A stretch of DNA of 64,000 nt, taken from contig JBBAAM010000003.1 of the NCBI GenBank assembly GCA_041658245.1, positions 1 to 64,000 on the forward strand, read 5' to 3'. Below are positions 18,916 to 28,234 of this stretch, in pieces. The notes under the pieces are model-generated. The model was not told the DNA's origin and searched no databases. It saw only the letters and a list, made by a program, of their open reading frames with translations. The translations under genes were made by a program, and so were the position numbers. Numbering within the stretch: the first letter of the stretch is position 1; each line of letters opens with the position of its first letter. The DNA is from Fen-1258 sp041658245 (lineage in GTDB: Bacteria > Bacteroidota > Ignavibacteria > Ignavibacteriales > Melioribacteraceae).

Positions 18916-19068
18916 CTCACCTTACGCAAAATTGTCATTCTGAACGGAGTGAAGAATCGCGACACCTCGATTTCAAACTGTTTTGAGATATTTCGCGGAG
19001 TTTACATTGAACGAAGTGAATATGCTCAATATGACAATTACAATACTTTGCGTAAGGTGAGTAAATAA
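18909..19068. mobile_element. MITE-like palindromic element with 15-bp ends and 7-bp target duplication
   Basis: A 146-bp element runs from 18916 to 19061. Its ends are perfect inverted repeats: CTCACCTTACGCAAA at 18916-18930 and its reverse complement at 19047-19061. ATTGTCAT (18931-18938) and ATGACAAT (19031-19038) form a second nested pair. TAAATAA occurs on both sides (18909-18915 and 19062-19068), a likely target-site duplication. There is no coding capacity. The inner TTCTGAACGGAGTGAAGAAT resembles a repeat widespread in Bacteroidota and related genomes. It presumably moves using a transposase encoded elsewhere. Confidence 0.8.
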
Positions 19069-19121
19069 TTATTTAAATATTGATCTCAATTAAACTTACT
19101 AATACAATAACAATTAAGAAT

Positions 19122-20075
19122 ATGTATAGTTGCCACTTTTGTCAAAGTAACAATCCTAAACAGAAATTCATAACTCGTGAAATGATGTTTGGTTTAAGAG
19201 ATGAATTTGAGTATGTGGAATGTGCAAATTGTAGCAGTATACAAATCGTAGAAATTCCTTCTAACCTGGCAAAGTATTATCCTCCCAACTATTTATCTTT
19301 TGAATTGAGACATGAAAACAGATTGAAGAGCTGGCTTAAACTCAAGAGATTTGATAATTCATATACTGCTAAAGGATTAATAGGGAAAATTGTAAAAAAA
19401 GTATGGTGGGCACCGCCTATTGGTGATTTCTTGAGAATTGCTAATGTTAGAATTGAAGATGCAATCCTTGATGTTGGCAGCGGTGAAGGTGAATTGTTAT
19501 TTCTGATGCACCAATATGGATTTTCTAATTTATCCGGAATTGATCCATTTATTTCCGGCAGTAAAAATCCATTTAAGGGATTAAATCTTTTTAAGGGAAA
19601 TATACAAGATGTCAACGAGAAATATGATCTTATCATGTTTAATCACTCTTTAGAACATGTTAATGATCCCATAAAAGATCTATTAAAAGCCGCTGCATTA
19701 CTAAACCCAAACAAGTATGTATTAATTCGCATTCCAGTTGTTGGCGGCTATGCCTGGAGAACATATGGTGATAATTGGGTTCAGCTTGATGCACCCCGTC
19801 ACTTGTCAATTCCAACCGTAACTGGAATTAGAGAATTAGCTGCCCTAACCGGATTCTCTTTAGATAAGGTAATTTATGAATCTTGGGATTTTCAGTTTTG
19901 GGGAAGCGAACAGATTATTAATGGAATTCCGCTTCACGATAAGAGATCTTTGTTCTTTAAGTCTAAGGAATCTATTTTTTCAAAAAAACAGATTAAGGAC
20001 TATAAAAAGAAAGCCGAACAACTTAATCTAAATAATGATGGTGATGTGGCTTGTTTCTTCCTTCGTAAATATTAA
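19122..20075 (+). CDS. Zinc-ribbon class I SAM-dependent methyltransferase
   Basis: This is a 317-residue cytoplasmic enzyme. The N-terminus has two Cys pairs (CHFC at residues 4-7 and CANC at about 33-36) that probably bind zinc. The methyltransferase domain follows, with SAM loop ILDVGSGEGELLF near 116-128, the acidic second strand SGIDPF, and the post-loop HSLEHV near 176. A homologue at 34302-35270 starts at the equivalent Met, which supports the ATG at 19122 over the upstream TTG at 19080. Such enzymes often methylate sugars or sugar-lipid intermediates in surface polysaccharide clusters. The substrate is unknown. Confidence 0.88.
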   Translation: MYSCHFCQSNNPKQKFITREMMFGLRDEFEYVECANCSSIQIVEIPSNLAKYYPPNYLSFELRHENRLKSWLKLKRFDNSYTAKGLIGKIVKKVWWAPPIGDFLRIANVRIEDAILDVGSGEGELLFLMHQYGFSNLSGIDPFISGSKNPFKGLNLFKGNIQDVNEKYDLIMFNHSLEHVNDPIKDLLKAAALLNPNKYVLIRIPVVGGYAWRTYGDNWVQLDAPRHLSIPTVTGIRELAALTGFSLDKVIYESWDFQFWGSEQIINGIPLHDKRSLFFKSKESIFSKKQIKDYKKKAEQLNLNNDGDVACFFLRKY

Positions 20076-20088
20076 TTTAAATAGCAAT

Positions 20089-20985
20089 ATGACAATGACA
20101 AATTATAAAATTGTAAAAGCATCATCCATCACTTATCAGCATTTAGCCGCAGTTATAAATACATACATGTTAAAAATGGACAACTCTAAGGTTATCAAAA
20201 TTCTTGATCTGGGGTGTGGCGATGGAAAATTGATTGGGCATATTTGTCAAGCTCTTACAATTCTTAGACCAAAATTTAAAATTAAAATTTTTGGATTAGA
20301 CGTTAGCGATGCGAATCAACAAGAAAAAGATTATGTTGTTAAAACAAATCAGTATTTGTCACAGCTCCATTCAGATAATGTTGAAACTGAAGAAATGGTT
20401 GTTATTACATCTAAAGACACTCTTCCTTACCAAGAAAATGAATTTGATTTTATCATTACTAATCAAGTTATGGAACATGTGCATGATCACAAATTTCTTT
20501 TTAAGGAAATATTTAGGTGTCTTAATTCAAACGGAGTAAACATCAATTTATTTCCTCTTCGCGAAGTTCTTTGGGAAGGACATGCATTTATGCCCATTGT
20601 TCACAAGATCAAAAATTTAGAACTAAGAAGACTCTTTATATTATTCTTTGCAAGGTTGGGACTGAATAAACAATATCATCAAGGTAAGCAGCGCTATGGT
20701 TGGAAATCTATTGAAGAATTTGCTCTTAGATTTGCTCATATTTTAGAAACTGATACGAACTATATCTCGCTTCGTCAATTAAAAACGCTTGTAGAGGAAA
20801 CTAAATTTCAAATTTCTTTTAAATACACCAAAAATTTTTTTATTAGCAAATTGAATTCTATGATTGGTATTCGCTCGTATAATTACTATGCGATCAAGTA
20901 TTTAGACTTTATGTGCTTTGCCCTTGGTAAATACTTGTCTAATGTAACCGTAATTCTAACAAAGGATTTAAAACGACAACTTTAG
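20089..20985 (+). CDS. Class I SAM-dependent methyltransferase
   Basis: This is a 298-residue protein with the SAM motif ILDLGCGDGKLIGHI near residue 39, the acidic strand IFGLDVSDAN, and the motif-IV region FDFIITNQVMEHVHD near 117, all of Methyltransf_11/25 type. The C-terminal 150 residues are less conserved and helical. The frame is open from 20035, inside the preceding gene. I selected the ATG at 20089, 13 bases after that gene's stop, because it removes the overlap and keeps the whole domain. It forms a tandem with another methyltransferase, so two different positions or substrates may be modified. Confidence 0.85.
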   Translation: MTMTNYKIVKASSITYQHLAAVINTYMLKMDNSKVIKILDLGCGDGKLIGHICQALTILRPKFKIKIFGLDVSDANQQEKDYVVKTNQYLSQLHSDNVETEEMVVITSKDTLPYQENEFDFIITNQVMEHVHDHKFLFKEIFRCLNSNGVNINLFPLREVLWEGHAFMPIVHKIKNLELRRLFILFFARLGLNKQYHQGKQRYGWKSIEEFALRFAHILETDTNYISLRQLKTLVEETKFQISFKYTKNFFISKLNSMIGIRSYNYYAIKYLDFMCFALGKYLSNVTVILTKDLKRQL

Positions 20986-21144
20986 ATTAGAAATCAATCC
21001 GTATCAATATTTACGTATTGTTGTTGGAATGAAAAATTTATGGTAGATCAAAAAATATCTAACAAATATTACAGTATTTTTTAAGGTAGAAAAAATCAAG
21101 ATATTTTCGCTAAAATCTAATTCATTTGAATTGTTTTAACCTAG

Positions 21145-22065
21145 ATGCAACCAAAACTTGATGTCATAATAGTCAATTGGAATTCCGGTACATTATTATC
21201 AGAGTGTATTGGTTCAATTAACAATGCAGTTCAAAATAGTTTTTATCTTAACAGAGTTGTTGTTATAGACAATGCATCGAACGATGGATCGCTTGATAAT
21301 CTTGAAAATATAAATCTACCTTTGACAATAATTAGAAATGCACAAAATCTTGGCTTTGCCAGAGCATGCAATCAAGGCGCCAAGGCAAGCGAAGCAGATT
21401 ATTTATTATTTTTAAATCCTGATACGCGACTATTCAGTAATTCTCTTTCAGTTCCAATAAGTTTTTTGAATAAGAAGGAGAATGATCATTTTGGAATTGC
21501 TGGAATACAACTTCGCGATGATAAAAATGAGATATGCAGAAATTGTGCTAGGTTTCCGTCTGCTTATACAATGATAACTATTTCACTTGGTCTAGATAGG
21601 TTGTTCCCAAAATTATTTTCCGCACATTTTTTAACTGAATGGGACCATAAGGAAAGCAAAGAAGTTGATCAAGTTATGGGTTCATTTTTGATGATACGTA
21701 GAAAATTATTTGAACAACTTAACGGCTATGATGAATCATATTTTGTTTATTTCGAAGATATGGATTTATCATTTCGGGCAAGAAACGCAGGAAAAAAAAG
21801 TATTTATCTTGCTGATGCATATATTTATCATAAAGGGGGTGGAACGACGGAACAGATTAAAGCAAATAGACTTTTTTATTATTTACGCAGCAAGATGAAT
21901 TATTCAAAAAAACATTTTACCATCTTTGAATATTATTTGATTGCCGCTGTGATTTTATTCATTGAACCACTCATAAGGATAATTGATCAATTGTTGAAGG
22001 GTTCAATTAAAGGTGTTCCCGAAATTGCATCTGCTTATAAGATGCTTTTCAAATCATTTCGATAA
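21145..22065 (+). CDS. GT2 family glycosyltransferase
   Basis: This 306-residue inverting GT-A-fold enzyme is of the rhamnosyltransferase-like GT2 type. It starts with LDVIIVNWNSG at residue 5. It has the nucleotide-binding VVIDNASNDGS near 41, the DXD-like LNPDTRL near 96, and the catalytic-region YFVYFEDMDLSFRARNAG near 202. The C-terminus has a hydrophobic stretch (YYLIAAVILFIEPLIRII) that may anchor it to the membrane. The 159-base gap upstream contains no clear signal. It starts a run of glycosyltransferases (21145-26566) that probably build the repeat unit. Confidence 0.92.
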   Translation: MQPKLDVIIVNWNSGTLLSECIGSINNAVQNSFYLNRVVVIDNASNDGSLDNLENINLPLTIIRNAQNLGFARACNQGAKASEADYLLFLNPDTRLFSNSLSVPISFLNKKENDHFGIAGIQLRDDKNEICRNCARFPSAYTMITISLGLDRLFPKLFSAHFLTEWDHKESKEVDQVMGSFLMIRRKLFEQLNGYDESYFVYFEDMDLSFRARNAGKKSIYLADAYIYHKGGGTTEQIKANRLFYYLRSKMNYSKKHFTIFEYYLIAAVILFIEPLIRIIDQLLKGSIKGVPEIASAYKMLFKSFR

Positions 22066-22073
22066 GATTATAA

Positions 22074-23144
22074 ATGAGAATATTAGTACTTACTCGTTAT
22101 AGTGATTTAGGTTCAAGCAGCCGCTACCGTTTCTTTCAGTACTTACCATACTTTAAAAGTCTCGGATGGAAAATTACTGTTCATTCATTATTGGGTGATA
22201 ATTATATACATCATTTATATTTTCAAAAGAAATTGCCCATTAATGAAATTATTAAAAATTATATAACACGTTTTTCTTTTCTTCTTCAGAAAAAAAATTT
22301 TGATTTAATCTGGCTTCAACAAGAAGGATTCCCTTGGATTCCTGCCGGAATGGAATCATGGTTTCTGAAATCAAAGATCCCTTTCGTTGTTGATCACGAT
22401 GACGCATTTTTTCACCGCTACGATATGAATAAATATTCCCTCATTAAAAAGTTACTTGGTAAGAAGATTGATAAAATTATGAATATTGCAGAGGTAGTAA
22501 CAGTTGGGAATCAATATTTGGCCGAAAGAGCAATTCAAAACAAGGCCAAGAATGTAAAAATTCTTCCAACTGTTATTGATATTGATAAATACTCGGTGAA
22601 GACCGAAGCCGAAACTCAAGAGCTTTTTACAATTGGCTGGGTTGGTTCTCCACCCAACTCAAAATATGTTAAGTATATTGAATGTGAGTTGAGGGATTTC
22701 TGTTATCAATCAAATTCAATTGTGCATCTCATTGGCAGTGGAATTATTGAATTGAAGGAGATACCTCATAAAATAATTAGTTGGAATGAATCTACAGAAG
22801 TGATTGAGATAAGAAAATTTGATGTTGGTATTATGCCGCTGATTGATAGTCCATGGGAAAGAGGCAAGTGTGGATTCAAGCTTATTCAATATATGGCATG
22901 CGGCATTCCTGTCATTGCCTCACCGGTTGGTGTAAATCAGGAATTGGTAACAGATGGTGTTAATGGATTTTTAGCCAAGACTAAAGATGACTGGGTAAAA
23001 TATTTGAAAATATTAAAGAATAATCCGGATTTAAGAAAACAAATGGGGCTGAATGGACGTAAATTAGTAGAAGATAAATTTACTTTACAAATAAATGTAC
23101 CCATTCTAACACAAATTTTAAGGGAAGCAGCATTTCCTAATTAA
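22074..23144 (+). CDS. GT4 family glycosyltransferase
   Basis: This 356-residue retaining GT-B-fold enzyme begins MRILVLTRYSDLGSSSRYRFFQYL, here split as the N-terminal acceptor-side Rossmann start. The donor-binding half contains FTIGWVGSPPNSKYV near residue 182, and MPLIDSPWERGKCGFKLIQ followed by MACGIPVIASPVG near 260-290, the E-x7-E equivalent region of GT4 enzymes. It lies 8 bases after the GT2 gene. Acceptor and sugar cannot be deduced. Confidence 0.9.
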   Translation: MRILVLTRYSDLGSSSRYRFFQYLPYFKSLGWKITVHSLLGDNYIHHLYFQKKLPINEIIKNYITRFSFLLQKKNFDLIWLQQEGFPWIPAGMESWFLKSKIPFVVDHDDAFFHRYDMNKYSLIKKLLGKKIDKIMNIAEVVTVGNQYLAERAIQNKAKNVKILPTVIDIDKYSVKTEAETQELFTIGWVGSPPNSKYVKYIECELRDFCYQSNSIVHLIGSGIIELKEIPHKIISWNESTEVIEIRKFDVGIMPLIDSPWERGKCGFKLIQYMACGIPVIASPVGVNQELVTDGVNGFLAKTKDDWVKYLKILKNNPDLRKQMGLNGRKLVEDKFTLQINVPILTQILREAAFPN

Positions 23145-23166
23145 TTAATCTGTAAAAATTATTATT

Positions 23167-24297
23167 ATGAAAATATTGTTAGTCATAACCAAATCCGAGA
23201 TAGGCGGAGCTCAAGTATTTGTCTTGAACCTTGCACGTTCTCTCAAGAGATCTGGATTAGATGTTGAAGTGGCAGCCGGAGATGGTAATTATCTTTTCGG
23301 CGAACTTGAAAAAGATAATATCAAATTCCATTACTTGAACTCATTAAAAAGAAATTTCAGTGTCTTTAATTCATTTTATTTTATTTATGATCTGCATCGT
23401 TTATTGAAAAAAAATAAATATGATGTTGTTCATCTAAATAGCTCTAATACATTAATTGGTGCAATCTCAACTTCTTTCTTAAAAGAAAAACCAAAAACAG
23501 TATTCACTTTTCACGGGTTATCTTTTATAGATAATAATTATCAGGCAAACGTTTTTTTTAAGATGCTCGCCAAATTTTATTATAAACTACTTCTTAACAC
23601 GGTGAATAGAGTTGTGTTCGAATGCAATCTTAACTATAAAGAAGTCAAAGAAGCCGGAATGGTAAAAAATGCCGAAGTTATTTATAATGGCTTAGATGAA
23701 AAGGAGATGAGTTTTCTAAGCGGAAAGGATGCAAGAATATATTTTTCTGAGAAGTGTGGCATGGATTTGACAGATAATTTTTTGATTGGATCTACAGGAA
23801 GACTTATTTACCAAAAGAATTATGATTTTCTGATTCATAACTACTTACGGATTAAAGAAAAAATTCCAAATGCTAAAGTTGTAATTGTCGGAGATGGTCC
23901 CGATCGCAAAAATTATGAAGTGCTGATTCAAAAGCTTGGAATACAAAACGACTTCCTCTTGGCAGGCGAACTAAAAAATTCTCATCAGTATATGAAAGGA
24001 TTTGATGTCTTCACGCTTTCATCACGTTACGAGGGTGTTTCGATAAGTTTGATTGAAGCATTATATGCGGGAATACCGATCCTTGCTTCAAATGTGGGGG
24101 GCAATCCAGATGTGGTTGGTAATTCTCAGAATCAACTATTTGTGCTAGATGACTTTGATGATTATATATCTAAACTTGTAGTTATAAAAAAGAACCGGGA
24201 AACAATTATAAAATTTAATGCTTCCATAAAACATAGATTCTCATTAGTCAGCATGATGAATCATTATAAACATTTGTATGAGGAGTTGAATAAATAG
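23167..24297 (+). CDS. GT4 family glycosyltransferase
   Basis: This is a 376-residue GT-B retaining glycosyltransferase. It opens with MKILLVITKSEIGGAQVFV, the GGAQ motif of GT4 enzymes. It has the linker VIYNGLDE near 173, the donor domain IGSTGRLIYQKNYDFLI near 203, and the catalytic SRYEGVSISLIEAL followed by GIPILASNVGG near 275-300. Cytoplasmic, probably membrane associated. It follows the previous GT4 by 22 bases in the same orientation. The exact sugar is unknown. Confidence 0.92.
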   Translation: MKILLVITKSEIGGAQVFVLNLARSLKRSGLDVEVAAGDGNYLFGELEKDNIKFHYLNSLKRNFSVFNSFYFIYDLHRLLKKNKYDVVHLNSSNTLIGAISTSFLKEKPKTVFTFHGLSFIDNNYQANVFFKMLAKFYYKLLLNTVNRVVFECNLNYKEVKEAGMVKNAEVIYNGLDEKEMSFLSGKDARIYFSEKCGMDLTDNFLIGSTGRLIYQKNYDFLIHNYLRIKEKIPNAKVVIVGDGPDRKNYEVLIQKLGIQNDFLLAGELKNSHQYMKGFDVFTLSSRYEGVSISLIEALYAGIPILASNVGGNPDVVGNSQNQLFVLDDFDDYISKLVVIKKNRETIIKFNASIKHRFSLVSMMNHYKHLYEELNK

Positions 24298-24345
24298 CAC
24301 AAACTATCATTTAGTCTTCAGCTAATTATATTACGGCAATACTCA

Positions 24346-25332
24346 ATGGAAAATTACTACAAGAATAAAAATGTTTTAATAACGGGTGGGTTGGGTTTCA
24401 TCGGAAGCAATTTAGCGCTCAAGTTGATTGAACTTGGTGCGAACATCAAAATAATTGATAACCTCAATCCTCTTTACGGCGGAAACGTATTTAATATTCT
24501 AGGCAAAGAAAGAAAAATTGAAATAGTGATAAATGATGTTCGCGATACAAATGTAATACGACCTTTGATTGAAAAGTCTGATATCATATTTCATCTTGCC
24601 GCACAAGTGAGTTATATAGATAGTCTCAACATTCCATTTGAGGATTTGGATTTAAACGCCCGCGCCACGCTAAATATTTTAGAAACTTGCAGGAAGTATA
24701 ATCCAAAAGCCAAGATTATCTTTTCGAGCTCTAGAATGGTATATGGAAAAGTTGAAAAACCTCTCATCACCGAGAATTGCGATACCAATCCGCTTAGTCT
24801 ATATGGAATTCATAAACTTACTTCCGAAAAATATTTGTTGATGTATTATAAAGATTTTGGTATTCCATGTTCTATATTAAGGTTGACTAATCCTTACGGT
24901 CCTAGACAACAGATAAAACATAGCAAATATTCGCTGGTCGGCTGGTTCATCAGACAAGCGATGGAAAATAAGGTTATCAAAATATATGGCGACGGACTCC
25001 AACTGAGAGACTATATTTATGTAGATGATATTGTTAGTGCGATGATTAAATGCGCCGAGAATGAGAAAGCCATTGGTGAAATCATCAATATTGGCTCCGG
25101 AATTTCTTCAAGATTTAGTGACATGGTGCAAAGTGTAGTAAGCTGTGTGAAGAGCGGCAAAGTGGAATATATTCCATGGCCGAAAGATTATGAGAAGATA
25201 GAAACCGGCGATATCACCGTGGATATTTCTAAACTGCAAGAACTCACTTCATGGAAAACGAAGGTTTCGTTAGAAGAGGGAATCCAACTAACGTACGAGT
25301 ATTACAAGAAAAATATTTCTAATTACATTTAG
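24346..25332 (+). CDS. NAD-dependent sugar epimerase/dehydratase
   Basis: This is a 328-residue extended SDR protein with NAD loop ITGGLGFIGSNLALK near residues 13-27, HLAAQVSYIDS near 85, active-site SSSRMVYG near 127, and YGIHK as the Tyr-Lys pair near 151. NPYGPRQQIKHSKYS and KIYGDGLQLRDYIYV are typical of UDP-sugar 4-epimerases. UDP-glucose or UDP-glucuronate 4-epimerase is most likely, but the family also includes dehydratases and the substrate is not readable from sequence. It lies inside the glycosyltransferase run, where it would supply an activated sugar. Confidence 0.87.
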   Translation: MENYYKNKNVLITGGLGFIGSNLALKLIELGANIKIIDNLNPLYGGNVFNILGKERKIEIVINDVRDTNVIRPLIEKSDIIFHLAAQVSYIDSLNIPFEDLDLNARATLNILETCRKYNPKAKIIFSSSRMVYGKVEKPLITENCDTNPLSLYGIHKLTSEKYLLMYYKDFGIPCSILRLTNPYGPRQQIKHSKYSLVGWFIRQAMENKVIKIYGDGLQLRDYIYVDDIVSAMIKCAENEKAIGEIINIGSGISSRFSDMVQSVVSCVKSGKVEYIPWPKDYEKIETGDITVDISKLQELTSWKTKVSLEEGIQLTYEYYKKNISNYI

Positions 25333-25447
25333 AGTAAATTCTTTATCGAAAAAGTAACAAAAAATGTTTTCTCGTCTTTGCTTGGGTGTACGACTTTGTC
25401 TTTACTATAATAATTCCTTCTGTATGCAAATGGAAAAGATTGCAAAT

Positions 25448-26566
25448 ATGAAAAACCTGAACATAGCAATAGTTCACGATTGGCTGACTGGTATGCGCGG
25501 AGGGGAGAAGGTTTTAGAAGTACTTTGTGAATTGTATCCCGCGGCTACACTTGTTACTCTCCTTCATAATAAAGGTATGTTATCTCCTGCCATCGAGAAG
25601 ATGAATATCAAAACATCTTTCATTGATAAACTTCCCTTAAAAGGGAAAAAATATAGAAACTATCTGCCTTTATTTCCCCTGGCAATCGAGTCGCTTGATT
25701 TCTCAGAATATGATCTTATAATTTCTACAAGCCATTGCGTTGCAAAAGGTGCCAAACCTGGAAAGAATGGATTGCATATTTGTTATTGTCATACACCAAT
25801 GCGTTATGTTTGGGAAATGTATGATGAGTATTTCGGGAAAGATAAAGCGGGATTTTTGACCAGAACCGCGATGAGTATCTTCGCACCACAGTTACGTAAA
25901 TGGGATGTACGAACAAGCGGGCGTGTGCATTATTACATTGCAAACTCTTATAACGTTGCCAGACGGATAAAACAATATTACAACCGCCAAGCCGATGTGA
26001 TTCATCCGCCGGTTGATACATCTCTTTTCCAAATTTCAGAAAAAAATGAAGATTATTTTTTGATTGTAAGCGCACTAGTTCCTTACAAAAAAGTCGAGAT
26101 TGCGGTTGAAGCGTTCAATAAAATCGGGAGAAGGTTGGTTATTGTTGGCAGCGGACCGGAAAGCGAAATATTGAAATTGATTGCAAAAGACAATATTGAA
26201 TTTCTTGGCTGGCGAGGCGATGACGAACTGGCAAAAATTTATGCCGGATGCCGTGCTTTAATCTTTCCCGGTGTAGAAGATTTTGGGATTGTTCCTCTCG
26301 AAGCAATGGCGTGCGGCAAACCTGTAATTGCTTTCGGAAAAGGTGGGGCTCTTGAAACTGTTATTGACCAAGGTACGACTTCAACTGGAATATTTTTCTA
26401 CGAACAGACTGTAGTATCATTAATTAAAGCAATCGCTGATTTTGAAAAAACAAATTTCAATCATTTAACAATTCGTGCTCATGCGCTGAAGTTTGACCGA
26501 GTTCTATTTAAGGAGAAGATCAAAAAGTATATTGAAGAAAAAGTAGCAGCTCATTTCACAAAATGA
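25448..26566 (+). CDS. GT4 glycosyltransferase (WbaZ-like)
   Basis: This is a 372-residue GT-B enzyme. The frame is open from 25364, but the family N-terminus LNIAIVHDWLTGMRGGEKV follows the ATG at 25448, so I use that start. Other typical blocks are ISTSHCVAKGAK near 92, CYCHTPMRYVWEMYDEY near 112, HPPVDTSLF near 183, and GVEDFGIVPLEAMACGKPV near 269, the catalytic E-containing motif. This set is characteristic of mannosyltransferases of the WbaZ group, though the sugar is only inferred. A 99-bp inverted repeat element begins 10 bases after its stop. Confidence 0.9.
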   Translation: MKNLNIAIVHDWLTGMRGGEKVLEVLCELYPAATLVTLLHNKGMLSPAIEKMNIKTSFIDKLPLKGKKYRNYLPLFPLAIESLDFSEYDLIISTSHCVAKGAKPGKNGLHICYCHTPMRYVWEMYDEYFGKDKAGFLTRTAMSIFAPQLRKWDVRTSGRVHYYIANSYNVARRIKQYYNRQADVIHPPVDTSLFQISEKNEDYFLIVSALVPYKKVEIAVEAFNKIGRRLVIVGSGPESEILKLIAKDNIEFLGWRGDDELAKIYAGCRALIFPGVEDFGIVPLEAMACGKPVIAFGKGGALETVIDQGTTSTGIFFYEQTVVSLIKAIADFEKTNFNHLTIRAHALKFDRVLFKEKIKKYIEEKVAAHFTK

Positions 26567-26575
26567 ATTTACTAA

Positions 26576-26674
26576 AGGGTGGTTCTAAAAACTTCAATAT
26601 TCTCTGCGGACTTTGCGTATTCTTTGCGTTCTCTGCGTTAAATTTTTACAAAAGATAGTTTTTAGAACCAGCCT
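26576..26674. repeat. 99-bp palindromic element, copy 1
   Basis: The ends GGTTCTAAAAAC (26581-26592) and GTTTTTAGAACC (26658-26669) are perfect 12-bp inverted repeats, extended outward by AGGGT/AGCCT. The interior has short iterations of CTTTGCGT and CTCTGCG. A second copy, in reverse orientation and differing at about 11 positions by eye, lies at 34182-34280. Non-coding; probably a non-autonomous mobile repeat. No clear target duplication is visible. Confidence 0.8.
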
Positions 26675-26698
26675 AAACAGATAACAACTTCTTACAGA

Positions 26699-28234
26699 TT
26701 ATCTACGCAGCTCTTTCAGATAAGATCTAATCCCGTTAAGTTTATCCCGAAAGACAAAAAATGTGGTAAACGCAAATGCGAGAAACAGAACAATTCCGAT
26801 TACGAATGTTTTTAAAAAAATCACCAAACTACTTTCTAAGATAGTTAAATCATCAAACAACAAATTCGAAAAGTATCTTCCTATCAAAATCATAACTACC
26901 GTGCTCATTATGATCAGGAATAGTTTAAACATTATTTCCTTATCAAATCGAACTCCTTTTACTCGTGCAAGATAGTAAAGCAGTGCGCTGTTGTTTATCC
27001 ATACAAAGATTGCCCAAGCTATTGTAAGTGTTTCGATGCCGGAAAATGTTTTTGAAAGGATAAAAAGAATAACGGCTTGGATTATAATGAAAATTAGATT
27101 TATTAAAATGATATTCTTGATTGCTTTCAATGAATAAAAAATGTTAGCTATCAACGGATTTAGAAGAAATGGAATCAGCCCAAGCGACATTACCTTCAAA
27201 GCAAAAGATGTTTCCATGGTGTCGTTTGATGTGAAATGTCCTCGTTGGTAAATTAGCTGAATTATTGGCTCAGCTAAAACTGAAAAGAGAAGTACAAAAA
27301 AGGAAGAGGTTACAACCGAAAAAAGGATACCATTATTTGTTGCCTTCAAAAATTCTTTTTCATTTCCTTCTGCAATTGATTTTGTCTGAATGGGAAGAAG
27401 AGATGTACTGATTGCAAAACTAAAGATTGTAAGTGGCAGCAACATTATCTTTGCAGCATACTGGTAATGAGAAAATGTTCCTTCAACAAAAGAGTATGCA
27501 AAATATCTTTCTAATAAACCGGAAACGCTTGGCAGCAGAGAATTACCAAACACCATCAAAACAACAACGCCCCAACCCAGTATATTGAATTTACTCGTAT
27601 CTGAATTATCTGATTCAACGGGTTGAATTCTTTGAATCAAATAAAGTTGATAAACAAAAAAGAGAACGCCACCAAAAAGGAATCCAAGCGGAAGAGAAAC
27701 AATTCCAAAGTACTTTGTGAAAAGAATTAGAAACGCGATTGATGAAACATTCAAAAAGATGATTAATCTCCCGGGATTTGTAATATCACCTTTCATTTGA
27801 AGAAGAGCAGAAAAAATTCCATTTGCTACAAGAAAGGAAGCGAGAATTAAAAATAACCGGGATGCTTCGATGATAATCTGCGCCGTTGACTGTGAACGTG
27901 TAAATATCAATGGAATGAGTTTATCTGCTAAGGGATAAAATAAAAGCGCGCATACAAACAGAGCTGCAAATGATTTCAACCCAACTTTAGAAAGCGAGCC
28001 GGAAATATTTTTTAGGTTTTTGATATTTGCTGCGTAGGATAATGTGCCGGAAAGAATGGATGAGTTAGTGGCTATTGCAATATCGAACAATAAGAGAGTG
28101 GTTAAATATGCATCGGTAATTTCGTTTGCACCAAATTTAGAAGCCATTAAAACTTCCCGAACAAAACCGAGCAAACGACCCAATAAAGCAAAAGCGCTCA
28201 GACCGATTAAACTAGGCAGCCATTTTTTAAGCAT
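26699..28234 (-). CDS. murJ: MurJ/MviN-like lipid-linked oligosaccharide flippase
   Basis: This is a 511-residue MOP-superfamily membrane protein with about 14 hydrophobic segments. The N-terminus, LGRLLGFVREVLMASKFGANEITDAY, matches the MurJ pattern (G-R-x-L-G-F-x-R-E) rather than that of Wzx. SLLPIQTKSIAEGNE near 290 and LIYQRGHFTSNDTMETSFAL near 345 are further MurJ-type motifs. It could be the lipid II flippase itself or a MurJ paralogue recruited to export a surface-glycan unit, since it overlaps a GT4 gene by eight bases inside the EPS block. Context favours the second, motifs the first. Confidence 0.83.
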   Translation of the reverse strand: MLKKWLPSLIGLSAFALLGRLLGFVREVLMASKFGANEITDAYLTTLLLFDIAIATNSSILSGTLSYAANIKNLKNISGSLSKVGLKSFAALFVCALLFYPLADKLIPLIFTRSQSTAQIIIEASRLFLILASFLVANGIFSALLQMKGDITNPGRLIIFLNVSSIAFLILFTKYFGIVSLPLGFLFGGVLFFVYQLYLIQRIQPVESDNSDTSKFNILGWGVVVLMVFGNSLLPSVSGLLERYFAYSFVEGTFSHYQYAAKIMLLPLTIFSFAISTSLLPIQTKSIAEGNEKEFLKATNNGILFSVVTSSFFVLLFSVLAEPIIQLIYQRGHFTSNDTMETSFALKVMSLGLIPFLLNPLIANIFYSLKAIKNIILINLIFIIIQAVILFILSKTFSGIETLTIAWAIFVWINNSALLYYLARVKGVRFDKEIMFKLFLIIMSTVVMILIGRYFSNLLFDDLTILESSLVIFLKTFVIGIVLFLAFAFTTFFVFRDKLNGIRSYLKELRR

